DNA from: Thermomonospora echinospora | GTDB lineage: Bacteria > Actinomycetota > Actinomycetes > Streptosporangiales > Streptosporangiaceae | DNA length: 64,000 bases | Assembly: GCF_900108175.1 (NCBI RefSeq) | Contig: NZ_FNVO01000004.1 | Location: forward strand, 186,001-250,000 | Direction of reading: 5' to 3' | Shown: piece by piece, positions 55,522 to 63,968 of the stretch | Layout: each line of letters starts with the position of its first letter | Numbering within the stretch: position 1 is the first letter of the stretch | Made by a program: the position numbers and the translations under genes | The notes under the pieces: model-generated | Told to the model about the DNA's origin: nothing | Databases searched by the model: none | The model's input: the letters and a program-made list of their open reading frames with translations, nothing else

Positions 55522-56664
55522 ATGTCAAGATCACGCATGCCCCGCATCGCGGCCTGTCTGGCGGCCGTGGGCGGGGTCACGGTGGCGCTCGTTCCAGGGT
55601 CGGGTCAGGCGGCGCAGGGGACGCCGACGGTCCGGGTGGTCGCCGAGGGCCTCAACAGTCCCCGGGGCGTCACGGTGCTCGGTGACGGCACCGTCCTGGT
55701 GGCCGAGGCGGGGACGGGCGGGCGTGGCCCGTGCACGAAGTCGACCGGCGCGAGCGAGACCCGCAAGTGCTTCGGCAACACCGGCTCGATCTACCGGGTC
55801 AGGGGGAAGCACCAGGGCCGGGTCGTACGGAACCTGCCGTCCATCAGCGACCCGGCCGGCCGGGAGGCGGCGGGGCCGGTCGACGTCGTGGTGTCCGGTG
55901 ACGGCTACCTCGTGCTGAGCGGCGCCGCGCTGAACAGCGCCAAGCGCGCCCAGTTCGGCGCACAGGCGCGCCGGATGGGCACCCTGTACCACGTCGGGGG
56001 CCGGTGGCACGGGTCGGTCATCGCCGATCTGGTGGAGCACGAGACGCGGTTGAACCCGGACGGGGTACTGCCGCCCACCGGTCCCGGCAAGGAGCCGCTG
56101 CACTCCAACCCCTGGCGGTTCGTGGCCGCGGGCGGGGACTGGCTGGTGACCGACGCGGGCGCCAACGACCTGATCCGCACGGCCCGGGGCGGTCCCGCCC
56201 ACACCGAGCTGGTCTTCCCGCACAGCGAGCTGCGGGCCCGTGGGAGCCGGGCGCCTGAACTGGCGGAGTCGGTGCCTACCGGGATCGTACGGGGGCCGGA
56301 CGGCGCCTACTACGTCGGGGAGCTCGGCGGGCGTAAGCCCGGCGCGGCCCGGATCTGGCGGATCGTGCCCGGCCACCGGCCGCAGGTGTTCGTCTCCGGC
56401 ATGACCTCTCTCACCGACCTGGCGCTGGACGGGCGCGGCGGCCTGGTGGCGCTCAGCATGGGTGAGGCCGCGGGCTCCGGTGGCGCGGCCAAGCCCGGCG
56501 CGCTGTACCGGATCGACCTGAAGACCAGGGCCAGGTCCGAGATTCCCACCGGCGGGCGGCTGCGGATGGCGACCGGCATGGGCATCGGCCGTGAGGGCGA
56601 GATCTACGTAGCCAACAATGGCATCGGCAACGGTGCCGGCCAGCTGGTGCGCGTGGAGCCCTGA
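55522..56664 (+). CDS. Secreted ScyD/ScyE family beta-propeller protein, first copy
   Basis: 380 residues from ATG 55522 with a strong GAGGGAGGGA site. Signal peptide (about 1-30: MSRSRMPRIAACLAAVGG, cleavage near GQAAQ). The mature part is one beta-propeller with repeated LGDGTVLVAEAG, DGYLVLSG, WLVTDAGAND, DGAYYVGELGG, DLALDGRGGLVALS and EGEIYVANNGIG blades. ScyD and ScyE are proteins of the cyanobacterial scytonemin cluster whose exact activity is not settled; relatives exist in many actinomycetes. Here the gene precedes a paralogue and the ebo genes. Secretion suggests it acts on, or shapes, an exported product. Confidence 0.85.
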   Translation: MSRSRMPRIAACLAAVGGVTVALVPGSGQAAQGTPTVRVVAEGLNSPRGVTVLGDGTVLVAEAGTGGRGPCTKSTGASETRKCFGNTGSIYRVRGKHQGRVVRNLPSISDPAGREAAGPVDVVVSGDGYLVLSGAALNSAKRAQFGAQARRMGTLYHVGGRWHGSVIADLVEHETRLNPDGVLPPTGPGKEPLHSNPWRFVAAGGDWLVTDAGANDLIRTARGGPAHTELVFPHSELRARGSRAPELAESVPTGIVRGPDGAYYVGELGGRKPGAARIWRIVPGHRPQVFVSGMTSLTDLALDGRGGLVALSMGEAAGSGGAAKPGALYRIDLKTRARSEIPTGGRLRMATGMGIGREGEIYVANNGIGNGAGQLVRVEP

Positions 56665-56907
56665 CCGTGGGGCGGCAGTCCTTCGATCACCAGGCCGGCA
56701 TCGGGCGTGCCCGGCCGGGCCCGGCATGCCCGTTCTCCGCACGGCCGGGGTCGGGACTGTTGCCTCATTCGCCGTCCCGACCCGCCGGGTACCGGTGTCC
56801 CGGTGCCGCCGGCGGGCCGGACCTCGGCCCCATGCTCCCGGGACGGGCTTGCTGGGATCTTCGTCGTGGCGCGGATCGATCACCCGCGTCACGACGAGGG
56901 AGAGATC

Positions 56908-58092
56908 ATGTCGAGATCACGCAAGTCCTGGGCGGGGACCTGTCTGGCGGTCGCGGTCGCCGGCGGCGTCACCGTCGGGCTCGTCCCCGGGACGGCCGTG
57001 GCGGCGCAGGGTGCGCCGTCGCTCCAGGTGATAGCCGGCAAGCTCAACAACCCGCGAGGGATCACGGTGCTCGGTGACGGCACGATCCTGGTGGCCGAGT
57101 CCGGTACCGGCGGGAAGGGGCCCTGTGTCGGCTCGGGGGAGGGCAGGCAGTGCTTCGGCGCCACCGGCTCGGTGTACCGGGTCAAGGGGGCGAAGAAGGG
57201 CCGGGTCGTCACGGGGCTGCCGTCGGTGGGCGGGCCTGGTGAGGCCATCGGGCCGGTCGACGTCGCCGTGTCCGGCAAGGACTACATCGTGCTGAACGGC
57301 TTCGGGGGCGGCACCGCGCAGCGGGCCAAGTTCGGCTCCAAGGCCCGCCGGATGGGCACCCTGTACCGGGTCCGGGGCGGCAAGATCTACGGCGACCTGG
57401 TCGCGCACGAGACCCGGCTGGACCCGGACTGGGTGCTGCCGCGCACCGACCCGGGCGAGCCGTCGGTCAACGCCAACCCGTGGCGGTTCGCCTCCGCCGC
57501 CGGCGGCGTCTACGTGACCGACGCGGGCGGCAACGACCTGCTGCGGGTCTCGGGGGGCAAGACCTACACCGAGGCGATCTTCCCGCACAACGAGATCGCG
57601 CCGGCGCCCAAGACCGCGGCGGCCTCGCCGCAGGCCCGGCAACTGCTGCGGGCGATCGCCGGGCCGGGGGAGGCGGTCCAGGGAGGGATCCCGGTACAGT
57701 CCGTGCCGACTGGCGTCGTGAAGGGCCCGGACGGCGCGCTCTACGTCGGTGAGCTGGGCGGGTTCGCGCCCGGCGCCTCGCGGATCTGGCGGATCGTGCC
57801 CGGTCACCGCCCGAAGGTGTTCGCCTCCGGCCTGACCGCCGTCGCCGACCTGGCGCTGGACGGCCGCGGCAACCTGGTGGCGCTCACCATGACCACCGGG
57901 TTCGGCCAGAACGGGCCCCAGCCTGGCGCGCTCTACCGGATCAACCTGAAGACCAAGGCCAAGTCGGAGATCCCGACGGGCGGGAAGCTGCTCTTCCCCA
58001 CCGGTCTGGGGGTCGGTCCCAAGGGTCAGATCTATGTGGCCAACAACGGGATCGGCAGCGGAGCCGGCCAACTGGTCCGCGTGCGGGCGTAA
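56908..58092 (+). CDS. Secreted ScyD/ScyE family beta-propeller protein, second copy
   Basis: 394 residues from ATG 56908, preceded by GAGGGAGAG. Signal peptide (about 1-34, ending AVAAQGAPS). It shares nearly the whole length with the preceding protein, including LNNPRGITVLGDGTILVAES, RRMGTLYRVRGGK, SVPTGVVKGPDGALYVGELGG and GQIYVANNGIGSGAGQLVRV. Its extra segment APAPKTAAASPQARQLLRAIAGPGE near residue 230-255 is absent in the first copy. The two leaders also share sequence (GTGGCGCGGATC and ACGAGGGAG), so duplication took the promoter region along. Probably paralogues with distinct, related exported partners. Confidence 0.85.
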   Translation: MSRSRKSWAGTCLAVAVAGGVTVGLVPGTAVAAQGAPSLQVIAGKLNNPRGITVLGDGTILVAESGTGGKGPCVGSGEGRQCFGATGSVYRVKGAKKGRVVTGLPSVGGPGEAIGPVDVAVSGKDYIVLNGFGGGTAQRAKFGSKARRMGTLYRVRGGKIYGDLVAHETRLDPDWVLPRTDPGEPSVNANPWRFASAAGGVYVTDAGGNDLLRVSGGKTYTEAIFPHNEIAPAPKTAAASPQARQLLRAIAGPGEAVQGGIPVQSVPTGVVKGPDGALYVGELGGFAPGASRIWRIVPGHRPKVFASGLTAVADLALDGRGNLVALTMTTGFGQNGPQPGALYRINLKTKAKSEIPTGGKLLFPTGLGVGPKGQIYVANNGIGSGAGQLVRVRA

Positions 58093-58390
58093 GTGACTCC
58101 CGCCGGGACGGGCGCGGACGCGGAGTCCGGGCCGGTTCCGGCGGGAGAGCCGCGCCCGGCGCCGCCGGGGACGGCCGCGGACGAGGAAGGACGGCGAGGG
58201 TGGCCGGCGGGCCGTGGCGGAGGCCGCCCACCGCCGGCACCCTTCTGTCGGACAACATGAGATTTATGTCGATCAACATGATGAAGTCCGTCGACTAGAA
58301 GCGTAACCTTCCTCACAGAACGGTACAGATGGGACTGGACGTGCGTGGTGCCTTGATGTCGGAGGGCCGCCGTACGAGTGGGGAGGGCCG
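58093..58390. other. Intergenic control region of the ebo-like operon
   Basis: Almost 300 bases; the left two thirds are GC-rich and without a gene, and the right third (58240-58390) is clearly less GC-rich. It contains the two direct repeats described separately and a TAACCT (58304-58309) that could be the -10 box. No good -35 is visible at the expected spacing, which fits an activator-dependent promoter. Confidence 0.5.
58246..58282 (+). promoter_or_regulatory. Two direct repeats, 21 bp apart, in the ebo operon promoter
   Basis: TGTCGGACAACATGAG (58246-58261) and TGTCGATCAACATGAT (58267-58282) match at 13 of 16 positions. The period of 21 bp is two helical turns, so a regulator could bind both on the same DNA face. 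The second copy covers the -35 position relative to the TAACCT -10 candidate. Confidence 0.6.
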
Positions 58391-59545
58391 GTGAGGGTCG
58401 GTGTCTGGCTGGTAGGAGCCCGGGGCTCTGTAGCGACGACGGTGGTCGTCGGGGCGGCGGCGATCCGCTCGGGGCTGATGCCGCCGGTGGGATGTGTCAC
58501 CGAGACGCCGGACTTCGCCGGCGCGGAGCTGCCGCCGTTGGACGCCCTGGTGTTCGGCGGCCACGACATCGCCGACGTCCCGCTGGTGAAGCGGGCCGAG
58601 AAGCTGGCCCGCGACGGGGTCGTTCCGCCGCTGCTGCCGGCCGCGGTGACCGGTGAGCTGGACGAGGCCGAGGGGGAGATCCGCGAGGGGCTCGGCGGCG
58701 GCTCCGACGCCGGCACGCTGCGCGAGCGGGCCGACCGGCTGATCGGCGACCTGGTCTCCTTCCGCGACCGCCGGGAGCTGGACCGCGTCGTCGTCATCAA
58801 CGTGGCCTCGACCGAGCCGCCGTTCGAGCGACGCCCCGAGCACGCCGGCCTGGAGGCGTTGGAGCGTGCCATGGCCGAGCCCGGCGAGGTGCTGCCCGCC
58901 AGCTCGGTCTACGCGTACGCGGCCCTGCGGGCGGGCTGCCCGTACATCGACTTCACCCCGTCCACCGGGGCGCGGCTGCCCGCCCTGGACGAGCTGGCCC
59001 GCCGGATGGGCGTTCCCTACGGGGGCAGCGACGCCAAGACCGGGGAGACACTGGTCAAGACCGCGCTGGCGCCGATGTTCGCGGCCCGCGCCCTGGCGGT
59101 GCGGTCCTGGTCGGGCACCAACCTGCTGGGCGGCGGCGACGGGGCCACCCTGGCCGACCCGGCGGCGGGGGAGAGCAAGAAGGTCTCCAAGGACCGAGCG
59201 CTGTCGGAGATCCTCGACCGCAGGGTCGAGGGCCAGACCCACATCGACTACGTGCCGCACATGGGCGAGTGGAAGACCGCCTGGGACCACGTGATGTTCG
59301 AGGGCTTCCTCGGGGTCCGGATGACCCTGCAGTTCACCTGGCAGGGCTGCGACTCCGCACTGGCCGCCCCGCTCGTGCTGGACCTGGCCCGGCTGACCGC
59401 TCGCGCGCACCAGGCGGGGCGCTTCGGGCCGCTGCCGGAGCTGGGCTTCTTCTTCAAGGACCCGATCGGATCGAGCGAGCACCGGCTGACCGCCCAGTAC
59501 GAGCTGCTGCGCGCCTGGGCGGTGGAACTGGGAGCCGGAGCATGA
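58391..59545 (+). CDS. Inositol-3-phosphate synthase family protein, first gene of the ebo operon
   Basis: 384 residues from GTG 58391. Rossmann-type NAD domain with GVWLVGARGSVATTVVVG at the N-terminus, NVASTEPPFE, LPASSVYAYAALRAGCPYIDFTPS, and the catalytic core GGSDAKTGETLVKTALAPMF followed by VRSWSGTNLLGGGDG, all features of myo-inositol-1-phosphate synthases. The family cyclises glucose-6-phosphate through a transient NAD+-dependent oxidation. The eukaryotic and mycobacterial enzymes make inositol for lipids; this copy, placed in an ebo operon, may make another cyclitol phosphate. Overlaps the next gene by ATGA. Confidence 0.85.
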   Translation: MRVGVWLVGARGSVATTVVVGAAAIRSGLMPPVGCVTETPDFAGAELPPLDALVFGGHDIADVPLVKRAEKLARDGVVPPLLPAAVTGELDEAEGEIREGLGGGSDAGTLRERADRLIGDLVSFRDRRELDRVVVINVASTEPPFERRPEHAGLEALERAMAEPGEVLPASSVYAYAALRAGCPYIDFTPSTGARLPALDELARRMGVPYGGSDAKTGETLVKTALAPMFAARALAVRSWSGTNLLGGGDGATLADPAAGESKKVSKDRALSEILDRRVEGQTHIDYVPHMGEWKTAWDHVMFEGFLGVRMTLQFTWQGCDSALAAPLVLDLARLTARAHQAGRFGPLPELGFFFKDPIGSSEHRLTAQYELLRAWAVELGAGA

Positions 59546-60372
59546 CGACCCTCAAGGACCTCGCCGAGCTGGTGCGGGCCCCCGCCGCGCTGAGCGTGCC
59601 GGGCGACACCCTGGCGGGCGGGGCGCAGAACCTGGGCCCGGCGGTGTCGTCGGTCTGCCTGTACTGGGCGGGGATGGCCCTCAACGACTACGCCGACCGC
59701 GAGCTGGACGCCAAGGAACGCCCCGAGCGCCCAATCCCCTCCGGGCGGGTCGCCCCCGGCCAGGCCCTGGCGCTGGCCACCGGGCTCACCGGCGCGGGCC
59801 TGGCGCTGGCCGCCGTCACCGGGGGCCGCCGCCGGCTGGCGGTCGCGCTGCCCCTGGCGGCGGCCGTGTGGGCCTACGACCTCAAGCTCAAGGACACCCC
59901 GGCAGGCCCAGCGGCGATGGCCGCCGCCCGCGGGCTGGACGTGCTGCTCGGCGGCGGGCCCGGCGCCGTACCGGCCGCCGCCGCGCTCACCGTGCACACG
60001 TGGGGGATCACCACGCTCAGCCGGGGCGAGGTCCACGGTGCGAGCCCCGCCCTCCTCGGCGGGGCGCTGGCCGCGACCACGGTGGCGACCGCCGTCTCCG
60101 CGCTTCCCGCCCCCGGCGAGGGTCGGGCGGCGCGGATCGCCCGGCTGGGGCTGACCGCCGCCTACGCCGGGCTGGTGGGGCGGGCCCAGGTACGGGCGGC
60201 CAGGCGGGGCGACGCCCCGTCCGTCCGCGCGGCCGTGGGGGCCGGCATTCTCGGGATGCTCCCCCTGCAGGCCGCGTTCACCGCCCGCAGGGGCCGCCTG
60301 GCCACCGCCGCCGCGCTGGCCGCGGTGCATCCGGCGGCCCGTGCCCTGTCCCGCAAGGTGTCCCCGACATGA
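59542..60372 (+). CDS. eboC: UbiA-type prenyltransferase EboC
   Basis: 276 residues, ATG 59542. Integral membrane enzyme of the UbiA superfamily; seven or eight hydrophobic helices. First Asp-rich motif NDYADRELDAKER (about 48-60) is well kept, with the neighbouring PIPSGRV. The second motif (usually DxxxD) is at LKLKDTPAG region, WAYDLKLKDTP, which keeps D and K but is looser. EboC of cyanobacteria belongs to this family; a membrane prenyl or glycosyl-like transfer to a cyclic precursor is suspected. Overlaps both neighbours by four bases, so coupled translation is likely. Confidence 0.8.
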   Translation: MTTLKDLAELVRAPAALSVPGDTLAGGAQNLGPAVSSVCLYWAGMALNDYADRELDAKERPERPIPSGRVAPGQALALATGLTGAGLALAAVTGGRRRLAVALPLAAAVWAYDLKLKDTPAGPAAMAAARGLDVLLGGGPGAVPAAAALTVHTWGITTLSRGEVHGASPALLGGALAATTVATAVSALPAPGEGRAARIARLGLTAAYAGLVGRAQVRAARRGDAPSVRAAVGAGILGMLPLQAAFTARRGRLATAAALAAVHPAARALSRKVSPT

Positions 60373-61229
60373 GGTTCGCGTACGGGACGAACGGGTTCGC
60401 CAACCACCGCTTGGACGACGCCCTCGCCGTGCTGGCCGACCTCGGGTACGACGGGGTGGCGCTGACCCTGGACTCCGGCCACCTCGACCCGTACGACGGC
60501 GACCTGGCGCAGCAGGTCGGCAAGGTCGCCGCGCGGCTGGCCGAGCTGGGGCTGGGCGTCGTCGTCGAGACCGGCGGCCGGTACGTGATCGACCCCCGCC
60601 GCAAGCACCATCCGACCCTGCTCAGTGCGCCCGAGGACGCCGCCCGCCGGATCGACCTGCTGCTGCGGGCCGTCCGGGTGGCCGCCGACCTGGGCGCCGA
60701 GGCGATGTCGTTCTGGAGTGGCACCGCCGAGCCGGACGTGTCCCCCGAGCTGGCCTGGCAGCGGCTCACCGCGGGGGTCGCCGAGGTCGTGGCGGAGGCC
60801 GACCGGTACGGGGTCAGGCTGGGCTTCGAGCCGGAGCCGGGGATGTTCGTCGACACCATCGCCGGCTTCGAGGAACTGCACGCCCGGCTGGGGGCGCCGG
60901 CCGCGCTGGGCATGACCCTCGACATCGGGCACTGCCGCTGCCTGGAGCCGCAGCCGGTGCCCGACTGCGTCCGTCGGGCCGCGCCGCACCTGGTGAACGT
61001 GCAGATCGAGGACATGCGACGCGGGGTGCACGAGCATCTGGAGTTCGGCCGGGGCGAGATCGACTTCCCGCCGGTGCTGGCCGCGCTCGCCGAGTCCGGG
61101 TACCGGGGCCTGGTCGGCGTGGAACTGCCCCGGCACAGCCATGCCGCCCCGGCCGTCGCGGAGCACTCGATCGGCTTCCTGCGCGCGGCGGCCGCCGAGG
61201 CGGGCATCACCAAGGAGGCGAAGCGATGA
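60369..61229 (+). CDS. Sugar phosphate isomerase/epimerase-like TIM-barrel protein
   Basis: 286 residues from ATG 60369. Xylose-isomerase-like TIM barrel: FAYGTNGFANHRLDDALAVLADLGYDGVALTLD, VVETGGRYVIDPRRKHHPTLL, LGFEPEPGMFVDTI (metal-binding Glu), LGMTLDIGHCRCLE (metal-binding Asp/His) and VNVQIEDMRRGVHEHLEFGRGEIDFPPVL. All metal ligands of the family are visible. It shares fold with EboE further on, but is clearly separate. ATGA overlaps on both sides. A second isomerase in an ebo cluster is unusual and suggests an extra sugar-remodelling step. Confidence 0.82.
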   Translation: MRFAYGTNGFANHRLDDALAVLADLGYDGVALTLDSGHLDPYDGDLAQQVGKVAARLAELGLGVVVETGGRYVIDPRRKHHPTLLSAPEDAARRIDLLLRAVRVAADLGAEAMSFWSGTAEPDVSPELAWQRLTAGVAEVVAEADRYGVRLGFEPEPGMFVDTIAGFEELHARLGAPAALGMTLDIGHCRCLEPQPVPDCVRRAAPHLVNVQIEDMRRGVHEHLEFGRGEIDFPPVLAALAESGYRGLVGVELPRHSHAAPAVAEHSIGFLRAAAAEAGITKEAKR

Positions 61230-61966
61230 CCTCGACGACCGATCCGGTGCGGACGCTGGAGGCGGCGCTCGACGGGACGCTGGACGAGCGCGGCCGGCGC
61301 TGGCTGGAGCAGGCGATCGGCCGTGTCGCGGAACGCGGTCAGGCGGTCCTGGAGGTGTTTCCGGCGGCGGGACGCTCCTGCGGGCGCGGGCCGCTGCCCG
61401 GCATGCCCGGCTGGACCGTGGACCAGGCGGCGCGCGCCCGGCTGCTGCTGGCCCTCCCGCAGGAGGGCGCCCCGCTGGGCGAGCTGCTCTTCGACGTCTA
61501 CCGGTACGGGGACGCGGCCGAGCGCATCGCGGTGCTCAAGGCGCTGGCCGTGCTGGACGGCGCGGACCCGGCCGAGGGCGGTGCGGACCTGGCTGAGGGC
61601 GGCCGGGCGCCCGGCGGGCGGCTGGGCGGGCACGGGCTGCCGATCGTCCGGGACGCGCTGCGCACCAACGACACCCGGCTGATCGAGGCGGCGGTCGGCC
61701 CGTACGCCGCCGGGCACCTGGCCGATGACGAGTTCCGGCAGGCGGTGCTCAAGTGCGTGTTCGTCGGAGTGCCGTTGAGCGCGGTGGCCGGGCTGGACCG
61801 GCGGGCCGACCGGGAACTGGCGCGCATGCTCGCCGACTACGCCCGCGAGCGGACCGTCGCCGGCCGGGACGTCCCGCAGGACGTCTGGCCCGTCGTGGAA
61901 CGGCATCCGGAGGTAATGCAGGACCGGGGACGGCAGGACGTCCACCGGCCGGAAAGGATCGGCTGA
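61226..61966 (+). CDS. eboA: EboA domain protein
   Basis: 246 residues, starting by ATGA overlap at 61226. Alpha-helical protein of the EboA family: FPAAGRSCGRGPLPG, LLLALPQEGAPLGELLFDVYRYGDAAERIAVLKALAVLD, then GHGLPIVRDALRTNDTRLIEAAVGPYAAGHLADDEFRQAVLKCVFVGVPLSAVAGLDRR. These stretches are the family's most conserved ones, including the KCVFVGVPL block. No enzyme activity is known; the protein is diagnostic for ebo clusters. It has an Ala/Gly/Asp repeat-like insert near residue 115-130 (GADPAEGGADLAEGGRAPGG) that looks like a recent short duplication. Confidence 0.85.
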   Translation: MTSTTDPVRTLEAALDGTLDERGRRWLEQAIGRVAERGQAVLEVFPAAGRSCGRGPLPGMPGWTVDQAARARLLLALPQEGAPLGELLFDVYRYGDAAERIAVLKALAVLDGADPAEGGADLAEGGRAPGGRLGGHGLPIVRDALRTNDTRLIEAAVGPYAAGHLADDEFRQAVLKCVFVGVPLSAVAGLDRRADRELARMLADYARERTVAGRDVPQDVWPVVERHPEVMQDRGRQDVHRPERIG

Positions 61967-61967
61967 C

Positions 61968-62813
61968 ATGCGCATCTTCGACCCGCACATCCACATGTCG
62001 TCGCGGACCACCGACGACTACGAGCGCATGTATGAGGCCGGGGTACGGGCGGTGGTGGAGCCGGCGTTCTGGCTCGGCCAGCCGCGCACGTCCCCCGACA
62101 CCTTCGCCGACTACTTCGACTCGCTGCTGGGGTGGGAGCCGTACCGGGCGTCCCAGTTCGGCATCCGCCACCACTGCACGATCGCGCTGAACCCCAAGGA
62201 GGCCAACGACCCGCGCTGCCGGGGCGTGCTGGACCTGCTGCCGCGCTACCTGGCCAAGGACGGCGTGGTGGCGGTCGGCGAGGTCGGCTACGACTCCATG
62301 ACCCCCGAGGAGGACGAGGTCTTCGCCGCCCAGCTGGCGCTGGCGATCGAGGCCGACCTGCCGGCGATGGTGCACACCCCGCACCGCGACAAGGCCACCG
62401 GCACCCGCCGTAGCCTGGACGTCGTCCGCGAGTCCGGGCTGGCGTCCGAGCGGGTGCTGATCGACCACCTCAACGAGCTGACCGTGGCGATGGTCAAGGA
62501 GGCCGGCTGCTGGATGGGGTTCTCCGTCTACCCCGACACCAAGATGGACGAGGATCGGATGGTGACGATCCTCAAGGAGTACGGGACCGAACGCGTCCTG
62601 GTGAACTCGGCCGCCGACTGGGGCCGCAGCGACCCCCTCAAGACCCGCAAGGTCGGTGAGGCCATGCTGAAGGCGGGTTTCACGGCCGAAGACGTGGACA
62701 CCGTCCTGTGGGACAACCCGGTGGCCTTCTACGGGCAGAGCGGCCGGCTCGACCTCGCCGAGGCGGACCCCGCGGAGTTCTACGCCGGCAACACCATCAA
62801 GCGAGGCGGATGA
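61968..62813 (+). CDS. eboB: TatD-like metal-dependent hydrolase EboB
   Basis: 281 residues. Amidohydrolase-like TIM barrel: metal ligands in FDPHIHMSSRTTDDY (His7, His9), GEVGYDSMTPEEDEVF (Glu105), VHTPHRDKATGTRRSLDV (His136) and LIDHLNE (His167), with NSAADWGRSDPL near the end (catalytic Asp). It is longer and distinct from DNase-type TatD and matches the EboB subgroup. Substrate unknown; in scytonemin systems it is one of the genes required for export of the monomer. Begins one base after EboA. Confidence 0.85.
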   Translation: MRIFDPHIHMSSRTTDDYERMYEAGVRAVVEPAFWLGQPRTSPDTFADYFDSLLGWEPYRASQFGIRHHCTIALNPKEANDPRCRGVLDLLPRYLAKDGVVAVGEVGYDSMTPEEDEVFAAQLALAIEADLPAMVHTPHRDKATGTRRSLDVVRESGLASERVLIDHLNELTVAMVKEAGCWMGFSVYPDTKMDEDRMVTILKEYGTERVLVNSAADWGRSDPLKTRKVGEAMLKAGFTAEDVDTVLWDNPVAFYGQSGRLDLAEADPAEFYAGNTIKRGG

Positions 62814-62814
62814 C

Positions 62815-63966
62815 ATGCGCTTCAGGCATCGCGACGGCACCCTGGTACACGTCGCGTACTGCACCAATGTCCACCCGGCCGAAGACCTGGACGGGGTGAT
62901 CGCCCAGTTCACCCGGTACGCGCGTCCCATCCGCGACCGGCTGGGGGTGCGCCGGCTGGGGGTCGGGCTGTGGCTGGCCCGCTCCGTCGCCGACACGCTG
63001 ACCGCCGACCCCGGCGAGCTGCTGCGGCTGCGCCGCGCCGTCGACAAGGCCGGGCTGGAGGTCGTCACGCTGAACGGCTTCCCGTACCAGGGCTTCCAGA
63101 CCGAGGTCGTCAAGTACGACGTCTACCACCCGGACTGGACCCAGCCGGAGCGCATGCGCTACACCCTCGACCTGGCGCGGATCCTCCTCCGGCTGCTGCC
63201 CGACGACGTGACCCGGGGCAGCATCTCCACCCTGCCGCTGGCCTGGCGCGAGCCCTGGTCGCGCGCCCAGGACGCGATGGCCCAGCGGCGCCAGGACCGG
63301 CTCAACCGGGAGCTGACCGCCCTGGCCTCGGCGACCGGGAAGACCATCCGGGTGGCCTTCGAGCCCGAACCCGGCTGCCTGGTGGAGACCACCGCCCAGG
63401 CCGCCGAGCACTTGATGGGCGGCGCCCGCTTTCTGGGGGTGTGCCTGGACGCCTGCCACCTGGCCGTCGCCTTCGAGGAGCCGGCCGCCGCCCTCGACCG
63501 GCTGGCCGCCGCCGACTTGCCGGTGGTCAAGCTCCAGGCGTCCTGCGCCCTGCAGGCCGACCGGCCCGCCGACCCGGCGACCCGGGAGGCGCTGGCGGCC
63601 TTCGTCGAGCCGCGTTTCCTGCACCAGACCCGGGAACGCGGCGTCCCGTACGGCACCGACGACCTGGACGCCGCCCTCGACGGCGGGCTGCCCGGCGAGC
63701 ACGAGTGGCGCGTCCACTTCCACGTCCCGCTGCACGCCGAGTACACCGGGCCGCTGCGCACCACCCGTCCCGTGCTGACCGACACGCTGGAGACCCTGTT
63801 CGGCGGCGACCGGGCGCTGACCGACCACGTGGAGGTCGAGACCTACACCTGGGACGTGCTGCCGGGCCGCTCCCTGACCAAGGAGGCCCTCATCGAGGGC
63901 ATCGCCGCCGAGCTCGCCTGGACCCGGGACCAGCTCGTCCGGCTCGGACTGAAAGAGGAGAACTGA
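62815..63966 (+). CDS. eboE: Metabolite traffic protein EboE
   Basis: 383 residues from ATG 62815, one base after EboB. TIM-barrel protein with FRHRDGTLVHVAYCTNVHPAEDLDGV, VVTLNGFPYQGFQTEVVKYDVYHPDW, FEPEPGCLVETTAQAAEHLM, VCLDACHLAVAFEEP, VKLQASCALQ, and the closing VHFHVPLHAEYTGPLRTTR and VETYTWDVLPG. These are the EboE hallmarks. Related to sugar isomerases but with an unknown reaction. In Nostoc the ebo genes help move the scytonemin monomer to the periplasm. A partial gene follows with a good ribosome site. Confidence 0.87.
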   Translation: MRFRHRDGTLVHVAYCTNVHPAEDLDGVIAQFTRYARPIRDRLGVRRLGVGLWLARSVADTLTADPGELLRLRRAVDKAGLEVVTLNGFPYQGFQTEVVKYDVYHPDWTQPERMRYTLDLARILLRLLPDDVTRGSISTLPLAWREPWSRAQDAMAQRRQDRLNRELTALASATGKTIRVAFEPEPGCLVETTAQAAEHLMGGARFLGVCLDACHLAVAFEEPAAALDRLAAADLPVVKLQASCALQADRPADPATREALAAFVEPRFLHQTRERGVPYGTDDLDAALDGGLPGEHEWRVHFHVPLHAEYTGPLRTTRPVLTDTLETLFGGDRALTDHVEVETYTWDVLPGRSLTKEALIEGIAAELAWTRDQLVRLGLKEEN

Positions 63967-63968
63967 TC

